From CAZZBK01 sp964652155 (GTDB lineage: Bacteria > Planctomycetota > Planctomycetia > Pirellulales > PNKZ01): 10,305 nt of DNA. A program made the translations under genes and the position numbers. The notes beneath the pieces were generated by a model. The model was not told the origin of the DNA, ran no database searches, and was given only the letters and a program-made list of their open reading frames with translations. Each line of letters starts with the position of its first letter. The first letter of the stretch is position 1. Positions 1 through 5,700 of this stretch are shown here, one piece after another. The DNA is taken from positions 1-10,305 of the forward strand of contig CAZZBK010000181.1 of the NCBI GenBank assembly GCA_964652155.1, given 5' to 3'.

Positions 1-29
1 AGTGCCCCCACGTCAAGCAATGCCCCACT

Positions 30-48
30 AAAGGTTCCTGACACCTTT
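30..48. repeat. REP-like palindromic element, copy 1
   Basis: AAAGGT (30-35) and ACCTTT (43-48) form a 6-bp inverted repeat around a 7-nt spacer, with core GGTTCCTGACACCTT at 33-47. The same 15-mer recurs at 112-126. From general recollection, sequences of this type (AAGGTGTCAGGAACC on the other strand) are dispersed in many bacterial genomes and tend to sit near REP-associated Y1 transposases. No such transposase gene is visible here. The repeat is seen directly; its family assignment is inference. Confidence 0.55.
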
Positions 49-111
49 TCCTCGCCCGGGTCGCATAGAGCGGCTGACCTTGGCTGTCGGTGTGACGGCT
101 GGTCTGGTATT

Positions 112-126
112 GGTTCCTGACACCTT
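112..126. repeat. REP-like palindromic element, copy 2
   Basis: This is an exact second copy of the 15-mer GGTTCCTGACACCTT found at 33-47, in the same orientation, offset by 79 bp. The outer base pairs of the hairpin are poorer here: it is preceded by ATT and followed by ATCC. It lies 50 bp before another inverted-repeat element (176-199), so the three together look like one cluster of short palindromic repeats. Confidence 0.5.
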
Positions 127-175
127 ATCCCCTTCCGTACTCGACGTGCCAATGACATTCTCTTGCGCGGAGCAG

Positions 176-199
176 GAAAAGGGGACGGGAGTCGTTTTC
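176..199. repeat. Short inverted-repeat element of REP style (GAAAA...TTTTC)
   Basis: GAAAA (176-180) and TTTTC (195-199) flank a GC-rich centre, GGGGACGGGAGTCG. Elements of this composition (a GGGGACGGGAGTCG-type core followed by TTTTC) are, as far as I recall, dispersed repeats in several phyla. Proximity to the two GGTTCCTGACACCTT copies supports reading this as part of a palindromic-repeat cluster. Whether it is repeated elsewhere in this genome cannot be seen from one window. Confidence 0.35.
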
Positions 200-458
200 A
201 GAAACGGGCCGTGTACGAGCGTGGGGAATGATGTCGGATTCGATCGGGGGTACTCGCCAAGCGTCGAGATCCGCTTCGTTCGCCACGGAGGACATGATAC
301 CCGATGCTCGCAAGGTGTGAACGGGGAAGTGATGCCGTTGGGGCGGCGGGAGGTTGTCTGATGGCGTGGGGTGGGAGGACAGGATAAGCGGCCACTCACG
401 CGCTGGGGAGTGGGGCGGGTGATGGCGCGAGGGTGATGGATGAGGCGAACGTACAGAA

Positions 459-495
459 CCCCCGGCGTACGCTGCGTTGCAGCTATCGCCGGGGG
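459..495. terminator. Two-tier hairpin downstream of the HtrA-type protease gene (probable transcription end or mRNA-stabilising structure)
   Basis: The structure is exactly symmetric. CCCCCGGCG (459-467) pairs with CGCCGGGGG (487-495), a 9-bp outer stem. After a 3x3 internal loop (TAC / TAT), GCTGC (471-475) pairs with GCAGC (479-483) around the trinucleotide GTT. It begins 76 nt beyond the protease stop codon. There is no long U tract on either side: the minus strand continues with TTCTGT and the plus strand with CTAAATG. It may therefore act with Rho or as a 3' stability element rather than as a classic intrinsic terminator. The symmetry could let it work for transcripts from both directions. 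Confidence 0.55.
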
Positions 496-570
496 CTAAA
501 TGATGGAGGCGATGTCACTTGATGTGCCACGCTCGGCGGCAAAGCGCCGGCTTGGGGTAGGAAGGGGGCC

Positions 571-1917
571 TTAGCGGCTGGGCTTGCTGGCGACGGTCAG
601 GTAGCCGTAGAGGGTCTCGCTGCCGCGGAGAATGTAGAACTTGATGGGCTCGCGAGCAAAGTCGGGGCGGCCCATCACGTACGAGACGTTGTCGAGCGAG
701 ACGGTCTCGTAGACGTGCATGCCGACGAGCGTGTCGCCGCGACGAATGCCTTGCTTGGCAGCCGGGCTGTCGGGACGCACGTCGAGGACCGTCAGGCCGC
801 CGCGATAGGCAGAGCGGTACTGGGCGAATTTGGCCGACGAGGCGGCTTCGAGCTTCAAACCCAAGACGTCCCAAACGAGATCATGCGACTTCTCTTCTTT
901 TTCGACGGTGCTGCCATAAGCCGCGAGCGTGAGGGGCAGGGTGAGGGTCTGCTGTTGACGTTGGACCTCGATATCGACCGCTTCGCCCGAGGGTTGACCG
1001 AGCAGGGCGCGTTCGATATCGAGCGGCCGGGTCACCGTGCGTTGGGCAATCGACTTGATGATGTCGCCATTGCGTAGTCCCGACGAGGCGGCGGGGCCTT
1101 TTTCGTCGATCCCCTTCACGAGCACGCCGACCGCTTTACCCACGGCACCACTCGCCAGGTTCAGGCCGTGCCATTTTTTCTCCAGGCGGCGGACGCTCAT
1201 CAATTCGCCGGCCACATTGAGCACGATATCGACGGGAATGGCGAAGCCGATGCCTTGAGCTCCGGCCCGAACGGCGACGTTGATGCCGATCATCTCGCCG
1301 TCGATATTGAGCAGCGGTCCGCCCGAGTTGCCGGGGTTGATGCTGGCGTCGGTCTGGATCAGGTCGTCGTAATGTTGCGTCTCGCTGACCTGCACGGTGC
1401 GATGCAGCGAGCTGATGATGCCGCGGGTGACGGTGTGTTCGTAGCCGTAGGCGTTGCCGACGGCGATCACGGTCTCGCCGGTCATCAGATCGGAGGAGGT
1501 GCCAATGTCGATCGTATTGAACTCGTGATCGCTATCGACCTTGATGACGGCGAGATCGGTTTTCGGATCGTGCGAGACGAGCCGGGCGACGTAGGTTTCG
1601 CGTTGGGCGGTGGTGACGACGATTTTGCGCACGCCGTCGACGACATGGTGGTTGGTGATGATATAGCCGCGTTCGTCGAGGATGATGCCCGTGCCCATGC
1701 CGTTGACGCGTCGTTTGGCGTCGCCGGAGCGATTATCGGGTTCGATGGTTTTTTCGCCGTGAATGTTGACGATGGCGGAGCGGGCACGTTCGACGGCTTC
1801 GACAATGGCCGTGCGGCGATGTTCGCTCGCGTGGGCCGAGGCAGGCACGATCAGCACGACACACAGAGCGAGTGCCAGGAGCCAGCCCTCGATCCTTCGA
1901 GCAGAGCCTATGCGCAT
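571..1917 (-). CDS. Exported HtrA/DegP-type trypsin-like serine protease with two PDZ-like domains
   Basis: Secreted S1C-family protease of 448 residues, expected to degrade or refold damaged proteins in the periplasm. Residues 1-30 form a signal peptide: Arg-rich start, hydrophobic LLALALCVVLIV, then PASAHA as a likely cleavage site. The trypsin-like domain covers roughly 36-245. The catalytic triad is visible: His91 in TNHHVV, Asp121 in DLAVIKV and Ser198 in GNSGGP. A first PDZ domain (about 250-335) contains GPAASSGLRNGDIIKSI. A second, more divergent PDZ-like domain (about 350-443) contains SPAAKQGIRRGDTLVGM. Length and domain order match the DegP/DegQ family. The start gives a complete signal peptide and has only a weak AAAGA-type ribosome site upstream. 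A lipoprotein gene lies upstream on the same strand, 308 bp away, so independent transcription is likely. The family is certain; which of the Deg paralogues it corresponds to is not, so I give no symbol. Confidence 0.95.
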   Translation of the reverse strand: MRIGSARRIEGWLLALALCVVLIVPASAHASEHRRTAIVEAVERARSAIVNIHGEKTIEPDNRSGDAKRRVNGMGTGIILDERGYIITNHHVVDGVRKIVVTTAQRETYVARLVSHDPKTDLAVIKVDSDHEFNTIDIGTSSDLMTGETVIAVGNAYGYEHTVTRGIISSLHRTVQVSETQHYDDLIQTDASINPGNSGGPLLNIDGEMIGINVAVRAGAQGIGFAIPVDIVLNVAGELMSVRRLEKKWHGLNLASGAVGKAVGVLVKGIDEKGPAASSGLRNGDIIKSIAQRTVTRPLDIERALLGQPSGEAVDIEVQRQQQTLTLPLTLAAYGSTVEKEEKSHDLVWDVLGLKLEAASSAKFAQYRSAYRGGLTVLDVRPDSPAAKQGIRRGDTLVGMHVYETVSLDNVSYVMGRPDFAREPIKFYILRGSETLYGYLTVASKPSR

Positions 1918-2225
1918 ATCTGGATCTTTATTGCCTGCGTCTGGTCATGCAAGGCGGGCGAGGCCGCGAGTTGGGTGGCACACGGCGCGCCCGAGCGTCA
2001 TGAACAGTCGCAGTGGTCTAAGTACACGTCCGATGCAACGAGGCGCGGGGACCTTGCTGCCGTGCGTGCCAAAAGTTACACGCACGCATGTGTTCATCGG
2101 AACGACCCATAGAATCGCTTAAGATAGCGCGGCGGCGGCGGCAAAGCCCACCTAGGTTGACATGCCATGCAGGGAAACCCACTGCCGGTCGGAATTTTGC
2201 GTTGCCGCCGGGATAGCTGGCGACG
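1918..2225. other. Intergenic region between lipoprotein and protease genes
   Basis: These 308 bp separate two minus-strand genes and should contain the promoter of the protease gene. I found no convincing paired -35/-10 elements on the minus strand; AT-richer patches such as TATCTT near 2126-2131 are isolated. The one clear structure is the inverted repeat at 2061-2086. A frame reading toward 2018 extends from inside the lipoprotein gene but resembles nothing known and is not called. Confidence 0.5.
2061..2086. promoter_or_regulatory. 8-bp inverted repeat upstream of the protease gene, possible operator or hairpin
   Basis: CGTGCGTG (2061-2068) and CACGCACG (2079-2086) are perfect reverse complements separated by CCAAAAGTTA. 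The centre lies about 156 bp upstream of the protease start and about 150 bp past the lipoprotein stop. A spacer giving about one and a half helical turns between half-site centres fits a dimeric regulator less well than two turns would. No U tract follows, so a terminator is also not clear. The palindrome is seen; either role is a guess. Confidence 0.3.
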
Positions 2226-2561
2226 CTAGCGAACGAATTGCAACTGGGGCGCGCTGGAGACCGGTGCCGGAGCGGGCTCGCGTGAGACGGACTGCGTGCT
2301 TGGCACCGTGGAACTGGCTGGGACGCGAGAGAGCATCGAGCCGGGGGCATCCCCCTCGGCGCGCGAGCCAAAGACCGGCTCGGTCGGCAACGGGTGCAGC
2401 GGATGCGGAGGCGTGGGCTCTTCGATCTCGGGCCCGCTGATGGAGCGCTCGCGCCACGGCCGCTCGACACGCACGCGCGACGGACAATGGGCACAGTGGC
2501 AGCCGCTCAAGACGGCCGCGAGCACCCCGAGAAGACCGATGATGCGCCAGCGCTGCGACAT
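2226..2561 (-). CDS. Small Pro/Ser-rich lipoprotein of unknown function
   Basis: Predicted 111-residue lipoprotein. I do not recognise the family. The start at 2561 is chosen because it gives a textbook lipoprotein signal: MSQRWR, a hydrophobic stretch IIGLLGVLAAV, and lipobox LSGC with Cys21 as the lipidation site. The frame stays open upstream to 2663, but that extension is Pro/Ser/Arg-rich and would bury the signal. Right after the lipobox comes a compact Cys/His cluster, CHCAHC (residues 21-26), so two further cysteines and two histidines sit next to the lipid anchor. The remainder is low-complexity, rich in Pro, Ser, Glu and Arg (EEPTPPHPLHPLP around 47-59), and probably unstructured. 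No clear Shine-Dalgarno sequence precedes it. It lies between the large repeat protein and the protease, all on the same strand, and might be a spacer or anchor protein of the envelope. That is only inference. Confidence 0.7.
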   Translation of the reverse strand: MSQRWRIIGLLGVLAAVLSGCHCAHCPSRVRVERPWRERSISGPEIEEPTPPHPLHPLPTEPVFGSRAEGDAPGSMLSRVPASSTVPSTQSVSREPAPAPVSSAPQLQFVR

Positions 2562-2634
2562 GGGACGAGTACCGAGAGATGAGGGCCGCGGAGGGGACGA
2601 ACTCCGCGACGTTCCAAGATCATCTTCGGCCGGA

Positions 2635-2663
2635 AAAATCGGTAAACTTAACCGCACCGGCAA
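2635..2663 (-). promoter_or_regulatory. Promoter-like pair upstream of the lipoprotein gene (copy 1)
   Basis: On the minus strand TTGCCG (2663-2658) is followed after exactly 17 bases by GATTTT (2640-2635). The first hexamer matches TTGACA at 4 of 6 positions; the second matches TATAAT at 3 of 6. The -10-like box lies about 74 nt upstream of the lipoprotein start at 2561. This is the only correctly spaced pair I found there, but the matches are modest. Confidence 0.25.
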
Positions 2664-2682
2664 GCTTTTCCTGCCCTACCAC

Positions 2683-2698
2683 AAAAAGCCGCGGCAGC
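2683..2698 (-). terminator. Weak terminator-like hairpin plus U5, copy 1 of the tandem repeat
   Basis: Read on the minus strand, GCTGCCGCGGC can fold as a 4-bp stem (GCTG/CGGC, one G-U pair) with a CCG loop, followed immediately by TTTTT. This is the second of two identical signals downstream of the large gene. The stem is short and termination efficiency would be low, but two in series could matter. Confidence 0.25.
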
Positions 2699-2727
2699 AA
2701 TATCGGTAAACTTAACCGCACCGGCAA
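2699..2727 (-). promoter_or_regulatory. Promoter-like pair in the second tandem copy
   Basis: On the minus strand TTGCCG (2727-2722) is followed by a 17-base spacer and GATATT (2704-2699), 4 of 6 matches to each sigma-70-type consensus. The GATATT box exists only because of the junction between the two tandem copies, so the duplication created a slightly better -10 than the one in copy 1. It also points at the lipoprotein gene, about 140 nt away. Confidence 0.25.
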
Positions 2728-2746
2728 GCTTTTCCTGCCCTACCAC

Positions 2747-2762
2747 AAAAAGCCGCGGCAGC
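2747..2762 (-). terminator. Weak terminator-like hairpin plus U5, copy 2 of the tandem repeat
   Basis: Identical to the signal at 2683-2698 and the first one met by polymerase leaving the large repeat-protein gene. The hairpin starts 34 nt past the stop codon. GCTGCCGCGGC is followed by TTTTT on the minus strand. Placement suits a terminator; the 4-bp stem makes it weak. Confidence 0.3.
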
Positions 2763-2796
2763 AATGGCGTCACTGCCAGCAACGAAGGCGCGGCGG

Positions 2797-5700
2797 CTAG
2801 ACCCAGGTGCCGATGAGTTGCAGCACGTAAGCGATGGTGGAACGGATCGCATTGTCGGTGCCGCCTGCTGAATGGGTTGCGACCACGCGGCTGTAGCTGT
2901 TGACGAGGACCTGACTCGATGGGAACTGGAGCCGAGCCTGCGAGCCTGAAGCGGTCAGGGTATCGTTGCTGCTGGAGTCGTAGAACAGGGCCAGGTCGCT
3001 GCCGCCGCTTGAGGGTGCGGCGGTCACCTGGCTGAAACCGGTCGCCTGATAGAAGAAGCTGGCCCCCGACAGCGAGCTGAAACCGGACAGGCCATTGAAG
3101 GTGTCGTCGCCGGACGAGTCGTAGAGGGTCGCGGTGTCGGTGCCCCCTTGCAGGGCGTCGGCATAGACCTTATCGAACGCCGACACTTGGAGCAAATAGT
3201 TGCTGCCGGAATAGGTGGACACGGTCGGTCGGCCGACGAAGGTATCGTTGCCGCCCGAGCCGTAAAGCAGTGCGGTGTCGACGCCCCCCTGCGAGGCGTC
3301 GGCATAGACGTTCTTATACGCACCGGCCTGCACCAGAAAGTTCGTGCCCGTCATGACGCTGTACTGAGGCAAGCCGGTGATCGTGTCGTCGCCGGCCGAG
3401 CCGTTGATCTGCGCCGTGTCGACCCCGCCAAAAACCGAGAACGTGTACACGCGACGGAAGCCGTTGATGGTCGTTAAATAGCCGGGGCCTTGAATGATGG
3501 AGTTGGTGGGGTTGCCGGTGAAGGTGTCGTCGCCAGCGGAGTCGAAGACAAACGCGAGATCATCGCCGCCGCTCGACGGATAGGCGCTGGCGGTCGTAAA
3601 GCTCGTGGCTTGCATGAAGTAGCCGGTGCCTTGCAACGTGGCATAAGCGGGCACGCAACCAAAGATATCGTCACCGGTCGAGTCATAGAGGGTCGCGGCG
3701 TCGGTCCCACCCGCGCCGGCAAAGGCGTACACGACGGCATAGTTCACGGTCTGCACGATGAACGTCGAGCCGTTGAGGATGGCCGAGGTTGGCGAGCCGG
3801 TGAAGGTGTCGTTGCCGCTGCCACCCGAGAGGAACGCGGTATCGATGCCGCCGCTGGAGTTGGCAATCACGTTGCCAAAGCCGCCGAGCGAATGGGTGCG
3901 GCCGCCGGTCTGAAAGATATCGTAGGTTGGCAAGCCGTAGAAGACATCGGTACCCGCGGTGCCAAAGAGCTGCGCGCTGTCTTCACTCTGGCCGTAAACA
4001 ATCATCGTTTCGGCGCTCGTGGCCGCGACGTCGATCGCGGGACCATCAAGGGTCAGGCCGGTGGTCTGCAACGAGAGCGACTCGGCCACGCCGGCCGCCA
4101 AGGTCAAGGTGAGCGCATCGTTGCTGGCGCGGGCATCGATGCTGAGGCTGGTGACTCCGGTGAACGTGCTGGCGGGATACGATTGTCCATTCACGGTGAC
4201 CGTAAACGACGTGGAGGACGTGAAGGTCACGACGATCGTGTCGAGAAGCGGCGTGCCGATGATCGAGGCGGACGTGCCATTGACGGTCACGCTGGCCGTG
4301 GTGGCGGGGGGCTGAATATCGACGCTCCACAGCTCTGGGCCTCGATAGCCATCGTCGGCGGGAAAGAACAGCGTGCTGTCGACGACCGTCAATTGCGTGG
4401 GGGTCGAGCCGCCGGAGCCGTTCTGAATGTCACCGACGAGCAACGTGCCTTCGCTGGAACCGTCGGTGGTCCAGAGTTCAGCACCGGTACTGCCGTCGTT
4501 GGCTTGAAAATACAGCCGGCCGTTGGCATTGATAAGTGACGTGGGATTGGAGCTGCCGGTGGTGGCGATGTCGCGGAGCATGGTCGTCGCGCCCGCCACG
4601 CTCTTCCAGAGCTCGACACCCAGCGTGCCGTTATTGGCGGTGAAGTACAGCGTGCCGTTGACGTTCACCAACTGCCCTGGGGTCGAACTCGCCGCGCCGG
4701 TGGCGATGTCGCTGACAAGTGTCGTGCCGCTGCTCGTGCCGTCGCTCTTCCACAGCTCGCTGCCGTGGGTATTATCGACTGCCGCAAAATACAAGACGCC
4801 GTTGACGTTGGTCAGATAGTTGAGTGCACTGCTGCCGCCGACGTTAATGTCGCGCACGATCGTGGTGCCGCCGCTCGTGCCATTGCTGGACCAGAGTTCC
4901 AAGCCGTTCACCGAGTCCAAGGCGGAGAAGAACAACGTGCCGTTCACATTGGTCAAGTAGTTCGGCGAACTGCTGCCGATGGCGTTTATGTCCTTGACCA
5001 ATGTTGTGCCGCTGCTGGTGCCGTCGCTCTTCCAGAGTTCAATGTTGTGCGAGCCATCGTTGGCCGCGAAATACAGCACGCCGTTGACATTCGTCAGTTG
5101 CGTGGGAGACGCCCCGCTCGCGCCGGCGAAGATATCCAGGACCAGCGACGTGCCGCTGCTCGTGCCGTCGCTCTTCCACAACTCGATGCCAGAGCTGCCG
5201 TCGTCGGCCACGAAATACAAGACGCCGTTGACATTCGTCAAATAGCTGGGCAACGAGCTGCCGCTGGGCGCGATGTTGGACACCATCGACGTGCCGGACG
5301 AGGTGCCGTTGCTTTTCCACAGTTCAAAGCCGTTCGTGCCATCGTTGGCCTGGAAGAACAGCGTGCCGTTGACATTGACGAATGAGTTGAGCCCCGACGA
5401 CCCCCCGGGATTAATGTCGACGAGCATTGACGTGCCCGTGTTCGTGCCATCGCTCTTCCAGAGTTCGGTGCCATGCGTCAGATCGGTGGCCGCGAACAGC
5501 AGCGTGTGATTGAGATTGACCAGCGCCTGCGGAAAGGAGCCGGGGTCGGAGACATTGACGTCGGCCACCTGCACGGTGTTGAGCGAGATACCGTCGCTCT
5601 TCCAGAGTTCGATGCCATGCGAGCCATCGTTGGCCGCGAAGTAGGCCAGTCCGCCGATGTTGATCAGCGACTGCGGATTGGAGCCTGTCGCGCCGGTGCG

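Larger units (their letters stand above)
1..458. other. Intergenic region without a credible gene, carrying REP-like palindromic elements
   Basis: I see no believable coding gene here. The open frames on both strands are short, overlap each other, resemble no family, and run straight through the palindromic repeats. The stretch holds two copies of GGTTCCTGACACCTT, an inverted-repeat element at 176-199, and a 6-bp inverted repeat CCACTC (392-397) / GAGTGG (408-413). It lies downstream of the minus-strand protease gene, so it is 3' flanking sequence of that gene. Whatever lies to its left is outside the window. Confidence 0.6.
2638..2765. repeat. Perfect tandem duplication of a 64-bp unit
   Basis: Positions 2638-2701 and 2702-2765 are identical over all 64 bases, with identity ending exactly at the edges (2637 A against 2701 T; 2766 G against 2702 A). 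The unit contains GGTAAACTTAACC, a GGCA...TGCC inverted repeat around AAGCTT, and GCCGCGGC next to an A5 run. Because 64 is not a multiple of three, the two copies fall in different reading frames, which argues that the unit is not protein-coding. It lies between the 3' end of the large repeat-protein gene (stop at 2797) and the lipoprotein start (2561). Perfect identity points to a recent duplication or active maintenance. Confidence 0.95.

Noticed and set aside
28..399. 123-residue open frame on the minus strand
   Set aside because: It is Pro/Thr/Ser/Arg-rich, has no recognisable domain, overlaps another open frame on the plus strand, and translates directly through the palindromic repeat elements.
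1168..2112. 314-residue open frame on the plus strand
   Set aside because: Antisense to the protease gene. Its Asp/Gly/Ala-rich composition is the usual product of reading a GC-rich gene backwards, and the minus strand has a full catalytic triad.
2157..2162. TTGACA on the plus strand as a -35 box
   Set aside because: No acceptable -10 follows at 15-19 bp and no plus-strand gene begins downstream.
2562..2663. Longer start for the lipoprotein at 2663
   Set aside because: It would put 34 Pro/Ser-rich residues before a textbook lipoprotein signal peptide, making the lipobox non-functional.
2296..2800. Two plus-strand frames sharing the peptide GKLNRTGKLFLPYHKKPRQQ
   Set aside because: The shared peptide comes from the 64-bp tandem duplication read in two frames; the period is not a multiple of three and the first frame runs antisense to the lipoprotein gene.
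3490..4539. 349-residue open frame on the plus strand
   Set aside because: Antisense shadow of the giant repeat gene; its apparent repeats mirror the repeat units on the other strand.
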